From an uncultured Paracoccaceae bacterium (GTDB taxonomy: Bacteria > Pseudomonadota > Alphaproteobacteria > Rhodobacterales > Rhodobacteraceae), in the NCBI GenBank assembly GCA_947493335.1, contig CANLQO010000001.1, positions 1,054,001 to 1,118,000 on the forward strand: a stretch of DNA of 64,000 bases, given 5' to 3'. Below are positions 34,371-45,415 of this stretch, in pieces. The notes beneath the pieces were generated by a model. That model was not told where the DNA came from and did not search any database. It saw only the letters and a list, made by a program, of their open reading frames with translations. Position numbers and translations under genes: made by a program. Positions within the stretch are counted from its first letter, which is position 1. Each line of letters opens with the position of its first letter.

Positions 34371-34810
34371 AACGATTTGCATTCGTCCTGATATTGATCG
34401 CCGCGCCTTTGTGGGCGGTCGAGCCCGGTGAAATGCTGGATGATCCCGCACTTGAGGCACGAGCCCGCGAGATTTCCAGCCTTTTGCGCTGCCCGGTTTG
34501 CCAAAACGAAAGCATCGACGAATCGAACGCCGCTGTGGCGCAAGAGCTGCGGATCGTGTTGCGCGAACGGTTGATGGCAGGGGACAGTGATGCAGAGGTC
34601 ATGGACTACATGGTGGCCCGTTTCGGTGAATTTGTATTGATGCGCCCCCGCGCCGAAGGGGCGAATATCGTACTTTGGCTTGCTGCACCGGTCCTGTTGC
34701 TTTTGGGGCTGGGAATTGGTTGGACCACCATTTGCCGTCGCGGTCCGACGACAGAGGCCCCCCTAAGCCCGGAAGAAAAGGCCGCTCTGGATAAAATAAT
34801 CGGCTCGTGA
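34367..34810 (+). CDS. ccmH: Cytochrome c maturation protein CcmH
   Basis: Periplasmic thiol reductase of the haem ligation complex, 147 residues. Signal peptide (about 1-17, ending LWA), the redox pair RCPVCQNESI (CxxC near 42-45), and a C-terminal membrane helix (about 103-122). This is the short CcmH/CycL form without a TPR half. Coupled to ccmF. Confidence 0.93.
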   Translation: MKRFAFVLILIAAPLWAVEPGEMLDDPALEARAREISSLLRCPVCQNESIDESNAAVAQELRIVLRERLMAGDSDAEVMDYMVARFGEFVLMRPRAEGANIVLWLAAPVLLLLGLGIGWTTICRRGPTTEAPLSPEEKAALDKIIGS

Positions 34811-34879
34811 CGTTATGGCGCCCTTTCCTGAACCGTTCAGTTCACTAAGTTGTGGGCATCAGGACAAAGGACGCCGCCC

Positions 34880-35656
34880 ATGGAATATTCCACCGTTACC
34901 CTCGTAATCCGTAATGACGTCGCGGTGCTGACGCTGAACCGGCCCGATGTCATGAACGCGCTCAACACCCAGATGCGGGCTGAAATCACGCATGCAGTGA
35001 AGGCGGCGGAAGCGGACGCGCGGGTGCTGGTCCTGACCGGCGCGGGCAAGGCGTTCTGCTCTGGTCAGGACCTGGGCGATGGCGGTTCGGCCGCCAACCT
35101 TGATCTGGAACGCACCTTGCGTGACGAATATGTGCCAATGCTACGCGCGATCACCGATTGCAAAATTCCGACCATCAGCGCGGTGAACGGGCCCGCTGCC
35201 GGGGCAGGGGCGAACCTTGCGCTGGCTGCGGATGTGGTCATGGCCTCTTACGACGCCTATTTTTTGCAGGCCTTTACCCGCATCGGCCTGATCCCCGATG
35301 CGGGCGGGACATGGCTTTTGCCGCGTCAGGTCGGACTGGCCCGCGCCATGGGGGCGGCGCTGTTTGCCGACAAGGTGACGGCCATTCAAGCCGCAGATTG
35401 GGGCATGATTTATGAGGCGGCACCGGCGGCGGAATTCACCGCGCACTGGCAATCGCGCGCAGCGCAGCTTGCCGTTGGCCCGACCCAAACCTACGCCTAT
35501 GTCAAGGAAGTCATGCGCGCCTCATTCGATAATGATCTGCAGCAGCAACTGGCGCTAGAGGCGAAGTTGCAGGGCAAGTGCGGTCAGACCCGCGACTTTC
35601 AGGAAGGCGTCGTTGCCTTCCTTGAAAAGCGCCCCGCAAAGTTTGAGGGGCGCTGA
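34880..35656 (+). CDS. Enoyl-CoA hydratase/isomerase (PaaG-like)
   Basis: 258 residues from ATG 34880, standard crotonase length. Oxyanion-hole segments FCSGQDLGDGG and NGPAAGAGANLALAAD are present; GLIPDAGGTWLLPRQVG has the Asp used by PaaG-type isomerases rather than the Glu of classical hydratases, so 2-(1,2-epoxy-1,2-dihydrophenyl)acetyl-CoA isomerase is the closest guess. The rest of the paa pathway is not in the window, so the substrate is open. Confidence 0.82.
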   Translation: MEYSTVTLVIRNDVAVLTLNRPDVMNALNTQMRAEITHAVKAAEADARVLVLTGAGKAFCSGQDLGDGGSAANLDLERTLRDEYVPMLRAITDCKIPTISAVNGPAAGAGANLALAADVVMASYDAYFLQAFTRIGLIPDAGGTWLLPRQVGLARAMGAALFADKVTAIQAADWGMIYEAAPAAEFTAHWQSRAAQLAVGPTQTYAYVKEVMRASFDNDLQQQLALEAKLQGKCGQTRDFQEGVVAFLEKRPAKFEGR

Positions 35657-35659
35657 TCT

Positions 35660-36187
35660 TCAGCTTTGCGTCATAACCTGACGTTCTGACAAGGCACGAA
35701 TGACTTGTCGTTCTTCCGGCGTTGGTGCCGCTTCCAACCGGCGATAGACACGCCCATCATTGGTGCGCTGGACCAATCGCCCGTCAATCAGCGAGCGTCG
35801 CAGAAGCACGTGATCGCCAAAGGCCTCACCGGCTTGTAAGATCGCGTTGACCTCAGCTTCTGTCAGGTCTTGCCGCGCCGGCAAGCGTGACCAGAACCAG
35901 AGCAGGCAGAGCCGTTGCACGCTGGTCTTCTTGGGCCAGCGCTGCATGACGCCCCTTTCATCAAACACCCGCAGCGCATCCTGTATGCGCTTTTGGGATG
36001 CTTTGTCCGGTGGATCATCTTGGCCCACATCAGCCTTAAGATGCTGATGGTTGCGATATCCAGCGGCGCGCGCAATCAAGGTCAGGGCCTGCGATTGACC
36101 CGGTGGGTCGTCTGGCCAGCTTTTGCGCAATGCAGTCGCAAAGGCAGAGACATCCTCGATAACGAGGGGAAGTGGGGACCGTGACAT
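35660..36187 (-). CDS. DUF2087 domain protein
   Basis: 175 residues from ATG 36187 (CTGGAGGT upstream). The C-terminal half carries the DUF2087 pattern: RWPKKTSVQRLCLLWFWSRL, LTEAEVNAIL, FGDHVLLRRSLIDGRLVQRTNDGRVYRR. The N-terminal half (LPLVIEDVSAFATALRKSW ... ARAAGYRNHQHLKAD) looks like a separate helical module. DUF2087 looks like a winged-helix fold and is often attached to regulators; the role here is unknown. Converges on the hydratase gene, 3 bases apart. Confidence 0.8.
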   Translation of the reverse strand: MSRSPLPLVIEDVSAFATALRKSWPDDPPGQSQALTLIARAAGYRNHQHLKADVGQDDPPDKASQKRIQDALRVFDERGVMQRWPKKTSVQRLCLLWFWSRLPARQDLTEAEVNAILQAGEAFGDHVLLRRSLIDGRLVQRTNDGRVYRRLEAAPTPEERQVIRALSERQVMTQS

Positions 36188-36349
36188 GGGGTACCTCCAG
36201 TTCAGACGCGTGAATTGGTCGAGAGCCGCCCTTGTCAACCGCAGCGTCACTGGCTGTACGGTCCAAATGGTCAAATTGACAGGTTTAGCATGGCCCAATC
36301 GGGCTGGCGGCGACTGGGCCTCCTGTCAGCCCTGTCGCCGCATAACGCA

Positions 36350-36374
36350 AAACGCCTTGCCGAGGCAAGGCGTT
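36350..36374 (-). terminator. Intrinsic terminator of the VCBS-like protein gene
   Basis: On the minus strand ACGCCTTGCC-TC-GGCAAGGCGT (36352-36373) followed by TTTTGCG, about 30 bases after the stop codon. Confidence 0.8.
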
Positions 36375-36404
36375 TCACTGGTTTGGTGTTCACAGATCGT
36401 CGGA

Positions 36405-37370
36405 TCAGATGGTCGGGCCGCCTGTGCCGCCACCATCACCGATGCCGTAGACTTCGACACAAAGTGTCTGCTCCAGCCCGTCAACCTCATAGACGAAACT
36501 CGTCGTATCCATCTGGCCTTCAAGGAGGTGCGCAAAGTCGTTTTCGTAGTTGGTGTTTACAGCCGAGAAATCGAATGTGCCATCGGCGTAGATCACAATG
36601 GTGCCGCCGTTGCTGCCCGTGATGACCTGACCGACGTTACCGGCATCGCCGCCAACAGACGTCACAGTGCCGCCAGCATCGTTATTGTAGAGCAGGCTGA
36701 AGAACGCTTCTTGCGTCGCCGGATCAACAATCTGGTCGCCGGGGAAGGGTGGTGCGCCCGGGATGATCGGTGCAGAAATGTCAGCTTCGGTCGTGACATA
36801 GATGTCATCACACTCGGGCTCGACCGGTGGCTCTGGATTTTCCGGAAATTCTGGCGAAGTGCCGCCCAGCTTCAAAGATCCTTCGCGGCTGCCGCCTTCA
36901 ACGCCAACGGATGTGAGGCGCACACCAAAGTCCTGCAAGCTAAAGTCAGCAAGGCTCAGCGGTGATCCGTCCAAAGTGGACAGCGTAAAGGACACTGACT
37001 GATAGTCATCTTCGCCAATCCCTTGGGTGCCGAACTGCACGCCGCCGTCGAACTTGCCAGATTCCTTGACCACTTCACCATTCATGTTGGTGTAGCTGTC
37101 GACCTTGGTCACGCTTTCTTCCTTGAATACATCCTCAAGTGCCACAACTTCAGAGGTATCAAGGTCGGTGCCTTCGCTGGTCTCAAGCAGGCTGACGTCG
37201 ATGTTGTCCGCTACGTCAAAGAAAATCGCATTGATGTCGCCGATCAAGCCGGTTGCGTTTTCGCCTTCGGTGATCACCGACGTGGTGAAGGTAAGTGTCC
37301 CGTCTGCGTTTTCGGTGATCGTCACCTCAACGTTGACGTCGCCATAAATGATGAATGAATCGGTTGCCAT
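36405..37370 (-). CDS. Acidic secreted protein with VCBS-like end
   Basis: 321 residues from ATG 37370, GGAGAT upstream. Strongly acidic and nearly free of Lys and Arg. No signal peptide. The C-terminal part (about 245-310) reads GGTIVIYADGTFDFSAVN and LLEGQMDTTSFVYEVDG, the strand pattern of VCBS/cadherin-like repeats in RTX adhesins; a Pro/Glu stretch (PEFPENPEPPVEPE) separates it from an N-terminal beta-rich half. Absence of a Sec signal and high acidity suit type I secretion, which is inference. Confidence 0.65.
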   Translation of the reverse strand: MATDSFIIYGDVNVEVTITENADGTLTFTTSVITEGENATGLIGDINAIFFDVADNIDVSLLETSEGTDLDTSEVVALEDVFKEESVTKVDSYTNMNGEVVKESGKFDGGVQFGTQGIGEDDYQSVSFTLSTLDGSPLSLADFSLQDFGVRLTSVGVEGGSREGSLKLGGTSPEFPENPEPPVEPECDDIYVTTEADISAPIIPGAPPFPGDQIVDPATQEAFFSLLYNNDAGGTVTSVGGDAGNVGQVITGSNGGTIVIYADGTFDFSAVNTNYENDFAHLLEGQMDTTSFVYEVDGLEQTLCVEVYGIGDGGGTGGPTI

Positions 37371-37502
37371 GTGTGTATCTCCAGGTTTGCTGATGGAGGG
37401 TTGAATGGCTGACGCGGCGGAAATGAGGCCGAAAACAGGTCTAATCGGCACCTCATCGCGACTTGTTTCTAAAAATGAGAGAATGTGCGGAAATTGCGCG
37501 GA

Positions 37503-37994
37503 TTAACCACGTTTCAGTTGGAAATACACGCTGTCGGACCATTCGCCGTTAATACAAAAGGTATTCTTCGCGCGGTGGGTCTCTGTAAAACCAAGCGCGC
37601 GCAGCAATCCAACGGATGCGTCATTACGCGGATCAACATCTGCCGTAAGTGCGGGGGCATCGGTCACGTCGAACAGATACGGGATGATCCTCTGCATCGC
37701 CTCGCGCACAAGGCCTTGCCGCCAAAAGTCGGGATGCAACAGAAACCCGACCTCGTAATCAATGTGCATGCCGCCCACGCCAATCGCACGGCCATCGTGT
37801 TCAAACACGAAATAGACCAGACGCTTCGCGGCGCTGGCGATCATTCGGTCCAGATTGCCCTGCGTGGTCGCGCGGTCCGGATGTGGCGGGGTCGACCAAT
37901 AGCGCATCGCTTGCGGGTCGCTGTAAATGGCGTGCAGATCGTCCAGATCATCGGGCTTTGCAGCCCGCAGGATCAACCGCTCAGTACTCAGCAT
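37503..37994 (-). CDS. GNAT acetyltransferase (RimJ/RimL-like)
   Basis: 163 residues with the opening TERLILRAAKPDDLDDLHAIYSD, the acetyl-CoA pocket FLLHPDFWRQGLVREAM (motif A, about 84-101; Q/R-x-x-G-x-G/A variant) and ASVGLLRALGFTETH. RimJ-like GNATs acetylate N-termini or small amines; the substrate cannot be read. Encoded directly downstream of gltA behind its terminator. Confidence 0.88.
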   Translation of the reverse strand: MLSTERLILRAAKPDDLDDLHAIYSDPQAMRYWSTPPHPDRATTQGNLDRMIASAAKRLVYFVFEHDGRAIGVGGMHIDYEVGFLLHPDFWRQGLVREAMQRIIPYLFDVTDAPALTADVDPRNDASVGLLRALGFTETHRAKNTFCINGEWSDSVYFQLKRG

Positions 37995-37996
37995 AG

Positions 37997-38022
37997 CAAA
38001 AGGGCCGCATGTTCGCGGCCCT
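37997..38022 (-). terminator. Intrinsic terminator of gltA
   Basis: On the minus strand AGGGCCGC-GAACAT-GCGGCCCT followed by TTTTGC (stem 38001-38008 with 38015-38022), 6 bases after the gltA stop codon. Confidence 0.85.
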
Positions 38023-38027
38023 CTGTC

Positions 38028-39323
38028 TTAGCGATTTTCAATGTCGATATAGTCACGTGCCGTCTCCCCCAGATACAGCTGCCGGGGGCGGCCGATCTTC
38101 AGCTGAGGATCGCTCAACTGCTCTTTCCACTGCGAAATCCAGCCAACTGTGCGGCTGAGCGCGAAGATCGGCGTGAACATAGAGGTGGGGAACCCCATCG
38201 CTTCAAGGATGATGCCAGAATAGAAGTCCACGTTCGGGAACAGCTTCTTTTCGGCAAAATAAGGATCGGCGAGGGCCGCCTTCTCCAACTCCTTGGCGAC
38301 TTGCAGGGTCGGATTGTTCTCAACCCCCAGAAGCTCCAGCACTTCGTCGGCGCTTTCTTTCATCACGGTCGCGCGTGGGTCGAAGTTCTTATAGACCCGG
38401 TGGCCAAAGCCCATCAGGCGGAACGGATCATCCTTGTCTTTGGCGCGGGCAATGAATTCGGGGATGCGATCCACCGTGCCGATCTCGCGCAGCATCTCAA
38501 GACAGGCCTGGTTTGCGCCACCATGTGCCGGACCCCAAAGGCAGGCAATACCGGCGGCGATACAGGCAAAGGGGTTCGCGCCCGAAGATGACGCCAGACG
38601 CACGGTCGAGGTTGAAGCGTTCTGTTCATGATCCGCGTGCAGCGTGAAAATTCGGTCCATCGCACGGGCCAAAACCGGGCTGACGTTATAATCCTCTGCC
38701 GGGACGCTGAAACACATATTCAGGAAGTTCGACGCATAGTCGAGGTTATTGCGCGGATACACAAACGGCTGGCCGATGTGGTATTTGTAGGCCATCGCCG
38801 CAATCGTTGGCATCTTCGCGATCAACCGGATCGAGGCGACCTCGCGCTGCCAAGGGTCTGAAATGTCGGTACTGTCGTGATAGAATGCCGACATCGCGCC
38901 CACGACACCAACCATAATGGCCATGGGATGCGCATCGCGGCGGAACCCGCGGAAGAAGTTCATCATCTGCTCATGCAGCATCGTGTGCATGGTGACGCGG
39001 CCTTCAAAGTCTTCCAGCTGCGCGGCCGTTGGCAACTCGCCATACAGCAGCAGATAGCACACTTCGAGGTAATGCGACTTTGCCGCCAGCTGATCGATCG
39101 GATAGCCGCGGTGCAACAATTCACCTTTGCCGCCATCGATGAACGTTATGGTGCTGTCGGTTGAAGCAGTCGAGGTAAAGCCGGGGTCGTAGGTGAACGC
39201 ACCGGTCTGCGCATAAAGCTTGCGGATGTCGATTACGTCGGGGCCCGCAGTTGGGGTGTGAACCGGCAACTCGTAGCTTTGTCCATCAATGGTCAGCGTC
39301 GCGGTTTTGGTGGTGTCGGCCAT
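38028..39323 (-). CDS. gltA: Citrate synthase
   Basis: Condenses oxaloacetate and acetyl-CoA in the TCA cycle. 431 residues from ATG 39323 ([10 protein letters not shown]); an ATG two codons upstream is too close to GGGG. Catalytic residues lie in [15 protein letters not shown], the [12 protein letters not shown] loop and [14 protein letters not shown]. Length and the N-terminal beta-hairpin domain fit the hexameric, NADH-sensitive type of Gram-negative bacteria. Confidence 0.96.
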   Translation of the reverse strand: MADTTKTATLTIDGQSYELPVHTPTAGPDVIDIRKLYAQTGAFTYDPGFTSTASTDSTITFIDGGKGELLHRGYPIDQLAAKSHYLEVCYLLLYGELPTAAQLEDFEGRVTMHTMLHEQMMNFFRGFRRDAHPMAIMVGVVGAMSAFYHDSTDISDPWQREVASIRLIAKMPTIAAMAYKYHIGQPFVYPRNNLDYASNFLNMCFSVPAEDYNVSPVLARAMDRIFTLHADHEQNASTSTVRLASSSGANPFACIAAGIACLWGPAHGGANQACLEMLREIGTVDRIPEFIARAKDKDDPFRLMGFGHRVYKNFDPRATVMKESADEVLELLGVENNPTLQVAKELEKAALADPYFAEKKLFPNVDFYSGIILEAMGFPTSMFTPIFALSRTVGWISQWKEQLSDPQLKIGRPRQLYLGETARDYIDIENR

Positions 39324-39412
39324 GTTCATTCCCCATGTCAGCGCGGGGCTTTGCCCTGCGGATAGTTACGCATTCCACCTCCCGTTAACCCTGAAAAGGT
39401 AACGAAATGGTT

Positions 39413-40807
39413 TCAGGCCGATGCATCCTGAAGCCGGGCGAGGGTTTCGTCCCGCCCGAGGACCAGCATCATGTCGAAAACACTGGGGGAAACCGCGCGA
39501 CCTGCCAATGCCGCCCGAAGGGGCCCGGCAAGCTGTCCCAATTTCTTTTCGTGGCGCGTGGCCACTGCGGAAACGGCTTCCTCTAGCGTGCTGCGTGACC
39601 AGCTATCACTTTGCAGGTGCGGCGTCAATTCAGAGAGTATACCACGGGATACCGTATCAAGTTGTTTTGCGGCTTTTTCATCTGGTTCGATTGGCCGGGA
39701 GGCGAGCACAAAGTGTGCTTTTTCAATCAGTTCCGGCAACGTCTTAGCGCGATCTTTGAGGCAGTACATCGCCTTCAACAATCCGTCAGCCTGCTCTTCA
39801 GTCAATGCATCCGCGCCGGTTGCTGCCAGAAAATCCGCAATCTCATGCAGCAGTGCAGCATCATCTGATGCAGCAATATGCTGGCCACAGATATTCTCTA
39901 ACTTTTTGAAGTCGAACCGCGCCGGTGATTTGCCGATGCCGCCCAGATCGAACCACTGGCGCGCCTGTTCATCGGTAAAGAATTCATCGTCCCCATGGCT
40001 CCATCCTAAACGGGTCAGATAATTGCGCATGCCCGCCGCCGGATAGCCAAGCGCCTGATATTCCGCGGCGCCCGTGGCGCCATGACGCTTTGACAGTTTC
40101 TTGCCATCGGGACCAAAGATCAGCGGCACATGGGCAAGCGTGGGCTTGGCCCATCCCATCGCTTCATAGATCATATTCTGGCGGAAGGCATTGGCCAGAT
40201 GGTCGTCACCCCGGATCACATGTGTGACGCCCATATCATGGTCATCTACCACCACAGCAAGCATATAGACCGGTGACCCATCGGACCGCAGCAGGATCAT
40301 GTCGTCCAACTGTTCATTCGACCAGGTCACATCGCCCTGAACCTCATCATGCAGCGTCGTGCTGCCGTCTCGCGGGGCCTTTACGCGGATGACAAATGGG
40401 GCAGCGGGATGCTCGGCTTCTGGCACATCCCGCCAAGGGGACCTGAACAGGGTGGAGGTCTTCTCGGCCCGCGCCTTTTCGCGAAACGCCTCAATTTCCT
40501 CCTGCGAAGAAAAGCACTTGAACGCCGTGCCATTGGCCAGCATGGCCTGCGCGACCTTAACATGACGGTCCGCGCGCGCCGCCTGAGAGATCGGCTCATC
40601 ATCCCAATCCAGTCCCAGCCAGGTCAGCCCGTCCAGAATGGCTTTCCGGTTTTCGTCGGTGGACCTTGCTTTGTCCGTGTCCTCGATCCGCAACAGGAAC
40701 TTTCCGTTGCGACCCCGCGCATAAAGCCAGTTGAACAGCGCCGTCCGGGCGCCGCCAATATGCAGGGCACCGGTGGGCGAGGGCGCGAAACGTGTGACGA
40801 CGGACAT
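39413..40807 (-). CDS. gltX: Glutamyl-tRNA synthetase
   Basis: 464 residues from ATG 40807 ([24 protein letters not shown] in two parts). The class I signatures are LHIGGA (HIGH type) and KKLSKRHG (KMSKS type). Many alphaproteobacteria keep two GltX-type enzymes, one charging tRNA-Gln for transamidation; which one this is cannot be told. It is divergent from comEC, 74 bases apart. Confidence 0.95.
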   Translation of the reverse strand: MSVVTRFAPSPTGALHIGGARTALFNWLYARGRNGKFLLRIEDTDKARSTDENRKAILDGLTWLGLDWDDEPISQAARADRHVKVAQAMLANGTAFKCFSSQEEIEAFREKARAEKTSTLFRSPWRDVPEAEHPAAPFVIRVKAPRDGSTTLHDEVQGDVTWSNEQLDDMILLRSDGSPVYMLAVVVDDHDMGVTHVIRGDDHLANAFRQNMIYEAMGWAKPTLAHVPLIFGPDGKKLSKRHGATGAAEYQALGYPAAGMRNYLTRLGWSHGDDEFFTDEQARQWFDLGGIGKSPARFDFKKLENICGQHIAASDDAALLHEIADFLAATGADALTEEQADGLLKAMYCLKDRAKTLPELIEKAHFVLASRPIEPDEKAAKQLDTVSRGILSELTPHLQSDSWSRSTLEEAVSAVATRHEKKLGQLAGPLRAALAGRAVSPSVFDMMLVLGRDETLARLQDASA

Positions 40808-40881
40808 GGGCGTTAACCTTTGGTTTACCGAAATGAGGGCAGTGTTAAGGGCGGGATAAGCATTTGAAAGGTCGGTGACAA

Positions 40882-43014
40882 GTGCAGGTCCTGACGCATC
40901 TGCAAGAGGCGGCTTTGGCCCAGCGCGGCAGTCTGATCGGCTGGGTTCCGGTCTGTTTGGGGCTGGGCATTGCAGGGTATTTTCAGCTTCGGTTTGAACC
41001 GGACATGATGGTCTGGGGCTCTGTGCTGCTCCTGGCCATCGTTCTATTCGTTGCTGCACGCATTGTATCCCTTGCAGCACAACCTCTCGTTATTGGGATC
41101 GCACTGATCCTTTGCGGTGCAATGCTTGCAAAATGGCAGGCCGAGGCAGTCAGCGCCCCGGTCCTGTCGTTTCGCTATTACGGCCCCATCGAAGGGCGCG
41201 TCGTCAATATTGATCGATCAGCCAGCGATGCGCCACGGCTCACCCTCGATCAGGTGCAGCTGTCGCGAATCTCGCCGGATCGGATGCCCGAACGCATCCG
41301 TATCTCTGTCCATGGCGACCAGCCGCTGACGATCTATCGGCCCGGTGAGGTGCTGATCACGACGGGGCATCTTTCTCCGCCGTCCGGACCAGCTGAGCCG
41401 GGCGGCTTCGATTTTCAACGGCATGCATTCTTTGACCGTTTGGGCGCCGTGGGATACACGCGCACGCCGGTCCTGCGCGCAGCAGAGCCTAGCCGCATGC
41501 ATTGGAAGGGCTGGGTTTTTAAGCAGCGTATGGCGTTGTCCCGGGCTGTGCAGGCGGCCATGCCGGGGGAAACCGGGGCATTTGCCGCCGCCATCATGAC
41601 CGGTGACCGTTCCGGAATGGGGCAAGCCACGCTGGCGGATCTTCGCGCTTCAAATCTTGCGCATCTTCTTGCCATCTCTGGCCTGCACATGGGGCTTTTG
41701 ACCGGCTTTATCTTTGCGTGTGTCCGTTATGGGCTGGCTTTGGTCCCAACCATCGCATTGCGATGGCCGATCAAGAAAATCGCGGCAATCTGTGCGATTA
41801 TCATCGGCGCGTTCTACCTTGCCCTGTCGGGCGGTAATGTCGCAACGGAACGGGCCTATATCATGGTCAGTGTCATGTTCGTGGCGATCTTGCTGGACCG
41901 CCGTGCGCTGACCCTGCGCGCGGTTGCCATGGCGGCCATCGTTGTCCTTGTGCTGCACCCAGAGGCGCTTTTGGGTCCCGGATTTCAGATGTCTTTTGCC
42001 GCCACCACGGCGCTGGTGGTTGTCTTTGGCCAGATCAGGCATCTTGATCTGTCACGCCTTCCACGCTGGACTCGGCCGGTTCTGTCCGTCTGTGTTTCGT
42101 CCTTTGTTGCCGGGTTGGCGACCGCGCCGATTGCGGCGGCCCACTTTAACCAGATCGCGCATTACGGGCTGATCGCGAACCTTCTTAGCGTGCCATTGAT
42201 GGGCGCTTTGGTGATGCCCGCAGCCGTTCTGGCGGTTTGTCTTGCGCCGTTCGGTCTTTGGGGCGTTGGCTTGTGGATCATGGAAAAGGGGCTGCGCTGG
42301 ATTCTTTGGGTCGCCAAGTCCGTCTCTGCGCAAGACGGCGCGCTCAGCCATGTGCCATCACCCGACGGTATCGTGCTGGGGATACTTTGCTTGGGACTGC
42401 TTTGGCTCGTCTTGTGGCGAGGGACGGCCCGTTGGGGTGGCGCTGCTGTCGCCGCCGTCGCTTTTGTGTTGTGGTCTCAGACTGTCCGGCCGACGCTTCT
42501 GATCGCCGATAATGGCAGTCTCATTGGCTTGATGACGGACGCAGGGCGCGCCCTTTCAAAGCCAAAGGGCAGTGGATTTGTCGCTGGCATCTGGCTGGAA
42601 AACGATGGCGCGCCGGTCGCGCAAGATGTCGCCGCCGCGCGTCCCGGTCTGCGTATTGAAGGCCGTGTTGCGCGGGCCACTCTTGCCGGTTGGGAGGTGG
42701 TTCAGGTATCGGGCAAAACTGCGCTGGCAGAAATGCGTGGATGTGGCGCAGCTGACATTCTTGTCAGCAATCAAACGGTTGAGGGTCAGCGGCCATGTCT
42801 GGTGCTTGACGTCGCCGCCTTGCGCCAACATGGCGCAGTTGCCCTTTCGGTTGATGAGTCAGGGCAACTGAAGCTGACATCAGCGCGGGACGTCACCGGA
42901 ACCCGTCCCTGGAATGCGCATGCCGCACCCCAGGATGGGCGCGGATTGATTGATGTCATGAAAAAGGGGCCGCAAAATGCAGTCCCCGATCCATTGGTCG
43001 CACTTGGTCAGTAG
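40882..43014 (+). CDS. comEC: ComEC/Rec2-family DNA uptake channel
   Basis: Inner-membrane channel for single-stranded DNA entry in transformation. 710 residues from GTG 40882. N-terminal helices and an OB-like soluble segment (about 75-150), then the competence core with [19 protein letters not shown] and many helices to about 535; a soluble C-terminal tail without an intact metallo-beta-lactamase HxHxDH motif. Its end overlaps the converging lexA stop by 7 bp. In Rhodobacter, ComEC is also needed to take up DNA delivered by gene transfer agents. Confidence 0.88.
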   Translation: MQVLTHLQEAALAQRGSLIGWVPVCLGLGIAGYFQLRFEPDMMVWGSVLLLAIVLFVAARIVSLAAQPLVIGIALILCGAMLAKWQAEAVSAPVLSFRYYGPIEGRVVNIDRSASDAPRLTLDQVQLSRISPDRMPERIRISVHGDQPLTIYRPGEVLITTGHLSPPSGPAEPGGFDFQRHAFFDRLGAVGYTRTPVLRAAEPSRMHWKGWVFKQRMALSRAVQAAMPGETGAFAAAIMTGDRSGMGQATLADLRASNLAHLLAISGLHMGLLTGFIFACVRYGLALVPTIALRWPIKKIAAICAIIIGAFYLALSGGNVATERAYIMVSVMFVAILLDRRALTLRAVAMAAIVVLVLHPEALLGPGFQMSFAATTALVVVFGQIRHLDLSRLPRWTRPVLSVCVSSFVAGLATAPIAAAHFNQIAHYGLIANLLSVPLMGALVMPAAVLAVCLAPFGLWGVGLWIMEKGLRWILWVAKSVSAQDGALSHVPSPDGIVLGILCLGLLWLVLWRGTARWGGAAVAAVAFVLWSQTVRPTLLIADNGSLIGLMTDAGRALSKPKGSGFVAGIWLENDGAPVAQDVAAARPGLRIEGRVARATLAGWEVVQVSGKTALAEMRGCGAADILVSNQTVEGQRPCLVLDVAALRQHGAVALSVDESGQLKLTSARDVTGTRPWNAHAAPQDGRGLIDVMKKGPQNAVPDPLVALGQ

Positions 43015-43694
43015 GTCCGGATTAACCCGACCAGACGGCCCTGCACCTTGACCTGATCATCCCGGAAAATCCGCGTCTCATAGGCCGGGTTCGCCGCCTC
43101 CAGCGCAATTGTGCTGCCGTTCTGGCGGAAGCGCTTCAGCGTCGCCTCCTGATCCTCGACCAGTGCTACAACAATATCGCCGTTGTCGGCGGTCGCCGTC
43201 TCGCGGATCACAACAACATCGCCGTCATTGATCCCCGCGTCGATCATTGAATCGCCTTTGACCTCGAGGGCATAGTGTTCGCCTTTGCCCAGCATCGTTT
43301 GCGGCACGGCGACCGAATGTGACACTTCGGAAATGGCTGCAATCGGGACACCTGCCGCGATGCGACCCATAACGTTGAGTTCGACCGCGGCCACCTCAAC
43401 CTGTTTTGACTTTGCCGGAATGCTGTCGGGACGGTCCCCATCGATGACCCGCGGCGCAAAGCCGGGTTTGTCAGCCATTGCATCTGGCAACTTCACAATC
43501 TCAAGCGCGCGTGCGCGATGTGCCAGCCGCCGAATAAATCCGCGTTCCTCCAGCGCTGTGATCAGGCGATGAATGCCCGATTTGGATCGCAAGTCGAGCG
43601 CCTCCTTCATCTCGTCAAAGCTTGGGGGAACACCGTCGCGTTGCACGCGCTTATGGATGAATTCCAACAGGTCGAGTTGTTTTTTCGTCAGCAT
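43008..43694 (-). CDS. lexA: LexA SOS repressor
   Basis: 228 residues from ATG 43694 ([17 protein letters not shown]). N-terminal winged helix, then the self-cleavage region with the Ala-Gly bond in GRIAAGVPI, the Ser in [11 protein letters not shown] and the Lys in the [10 protein letters not shown] strand. The loop between domains is longer than in enterobacteria, as usual for alphaproteobacteria. A perfect SOS box lies 47 bases upstream, so the gene represses itself. Confidence 0.96.
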   Translation of the reverse strand: MLTKKQLDLLEFIHKRVQRDGVPPSFDEMKEALDLRSKSGIHRLITALEERGFIRRLAHRARALEIVKLPDAMADKPGFAPRVIDGDRPDSIPAKSKQVEVAAVELNVMGRIAAGVPIAAISEVSHSVAVPQTMLGKGEHYALEVKGDSMIDAGINDGDVVVIRETATADNGDIVVALVEDQEATLKRFRQNGSTIALEAANPAYETRIFRDDQVKVQGRLVGLIRTY

Positions 43695-43740
43695 CGAAGC
43701 CTCACAATTCAGGTCACGTGTGGCGGCACGTTTTGCGTAT

Positions 43741-43755
43741 GTTCTACGCATGTTC
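43741..43755. promoter_or_regulatory. SOS box of lexA (GTTC-N7-GTTC)
   Basis: GTTC-TACGCAT-GTTC matches the alphaproteobacterial LexA operator exactly and lies between moeA and lexA, 47 bases upstream of the lexA start codon. No second copy was found elsewhere in the window by eye. Confidence 0.92.
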
Positions 43756-43778
43756 CCGTTTTGTGTCAACAAATTGCT

Positions 43779-44948
43779 TCAAAGGGCGATAACGTCCACC
43801 ATGTCACCCGCTTTGCGCTGACCGTCATTTGGTGGGCGGACAACAAGTGCATTGGCGGCAGCGAGCACGGTCAGAAGCGCGCTGTCCTGCCGGTCAAAGA
43901 CCGTCACGGCATCTTTTTCGATCCGGGCACGCATATAGTGCTCGCGTGGGCCGTTTGGCCCCAGCTTTTTGGCAAGCGGCATCTGCCGCCGTAGGGTAGG
44001 GGTCGCAGCAAGACCCAGCATCTTGCGCAAGACCGGCAAGACAAAGACATGGCCGCAGACCATCGCGGACACCGGATTGCCCGGCAAGCCAATCATCATT
44101 GCCTTGCCCAATCGTCCGGCCATGAGTGGCTTACCGGGTCGCATGGCGATATTGTAAAAACTCCGTGCCATCCCGCGATCCGCAGTAATATTGCCGACAA
44201 GGTCGTGGTCGCCGACTGACGCTCCGCCGATTGTGACAATCAAGTCAGCACCCTGCGCAAGATCGAAAGCGAGGTTCAGCGACGCCGCGTTGTCCCGCGC
44301 AATCGGCAGCAAACGCGGTTGACCACCGTTCTGTGCGATCAGCGCGGCCAGCCCGTAGCTGTTGGAAGCGATGATCTGGTCGGGTCCCGGTGTCTCGCCC
44401 GGTTGCACCAGTTCGTCGCCCGTCGCGATGATCGCAACCTGCGGTTTGCGAGTCACCGGGACCTGCGCGATGTTCATCGCTGCAAGCAGTGCAATGTCCG
44501 AAGGTGAAAGAATGCGCGGTGTCAGAGGGTCGCCTGCCTTAAAATCTGCTCCGGCAGGGCGGACATAAGTCTTGGCGTCGTGGTTCGGCCCAATGGTGAT
44601 CGTGTCGCCGTCCCGGTGCACATCTTCCTGAATCACGACCCGCTGCGTTCCGTCCGGCATCGGCGCACCTGTGAAAATGCGCGTTGCCTGTCCGTCCGCC
44701 ACCCGACCCGAAAACCCATGTCCTGCGGCAGATTCGCCAATTACTTCATAGGTTTGACCCTCAGACACCTCTGCATCTGGTACCGCATATCCGTCCATGG
44801 CAGAGGCGGCGAAAGGCGGCTGGGTGCGGCTGGCGCGCACGGTCCGGCACAAATAGCACCCCGCTGCCACGGTCAAAGGCACCGTTTCGGACGGTAATGG
44901 ATCGGCCAGCGCAAAGAGCGCTTCAAGCGCCTCTGCGACAGAGATCAT
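43779..44948 (-). CDS. moeA: Molybdopterin molybdenumtransferase
   Basis: Inserts molybdate into adenylated molybdopterin. 389 residues, with [16 protein letters not shown] near the N-terminus, [16 protein letters not shown], the [14 protein letters not shown] motif and [10 protein letters not shown]. Overlaps moaC by 4 bp. Last gene before lexA; the lexA SOS box is in the gap after its stop codon. Confidence 0.94.
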   Translation of the reverse strand: MISVAEALEALFALADPLPSETVPLTVAAGCYLCRTVRASRTQPPFAASAMDGYAVPDAEVSEGQTYEVIGESAAGHGFSGRVADGQATRIFTGAPMPDGTQRVVIQEDVHRDGDTITIGPNHDAKTYVRPAGADFKAGDPLTPRILSPSDIALLAAMNIAQVPVTRKPQVAIIATGDELVQPGETPGPDQIIASNSYGLAALIAQNGGQPRLLPIARDNAASLNLAFDLAQGADLIVTIGGASVGDHDLVGNITADRGMARSFYNIAMRPGKPLMAGRLGKAMMIGLPGNPVSAMVCGHVFVLPVLRKMLGLAATPTLRRQMPLAKKLGPNGPREHYMRARIEKDAVTVFDRQDSALLTVLAAANALVVRPPNDGQRKAGDMVDVIAL

Positions 44949-45415
44949 GCCTCAAACCGCCCTGACTTACCGCCGTCTTTCAGCGTCACACGAATACCGC
45001 CGATGACCATGTCCTTTTGGACGGCCTTGACCATGTCGTGCACCGTAAGTGCGGCAACTGAAACGGCGGTCAGGGCCTCCATCTCGACCCCGGTCTGACC
45101 CGTTGTCTTGACGGTGGCCGTGATGCGAACACCGGGCAGGGCGTCATCGGGCGTCAGATCAAGGCTGACTTTGCTGATTGGCAGCGGATGGCACAAGGGG
45201 ATCAAATCGGCGGTCTTTTTGGCCGCCATGATCCCCGCCAGCCTTGCCGTGCCAAGCACGTCGCCTTTACGTGCGGTGCCATCTTTGACCAACGCCAGCG
45301 TCTTCGCCGTCATGGTGATATGCCCCTCGGCCACAGCGACCCGCGCGGTAATCTCTTTGTCAGAGACATCGACCATATGGGCCTGACCGGCGGCGTCAAA
45401 GTGGCTCAACGGCAT
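44945..45415 (-). CDS. moaC: Cyclic pyranopterin monophosphate synthase
   Basis: Forms cyclic pyranopterin monophosphate in molybdenum cofactor synthesis. 156 residues, with [29 protein letters not shown] and [24 protein letters not shown], all family hallmarks. The ATG follows the trpC stop codon immediately. Confidence 0.95.
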   Translation of the reverse strand: MPLSHFDAAGQAHMVDVSDKEITARVAVAEGHITMTAKTLALVKDGTARKGDVLGTARLAGIMAAKKTADLIPLCHPLPISKVSLDLTPDDALPGVRITATVKTTGQTGVEMEALTAVSVAALTVHDMVKAVQKDMVIGGIRVTLKDGGKSGRFEA

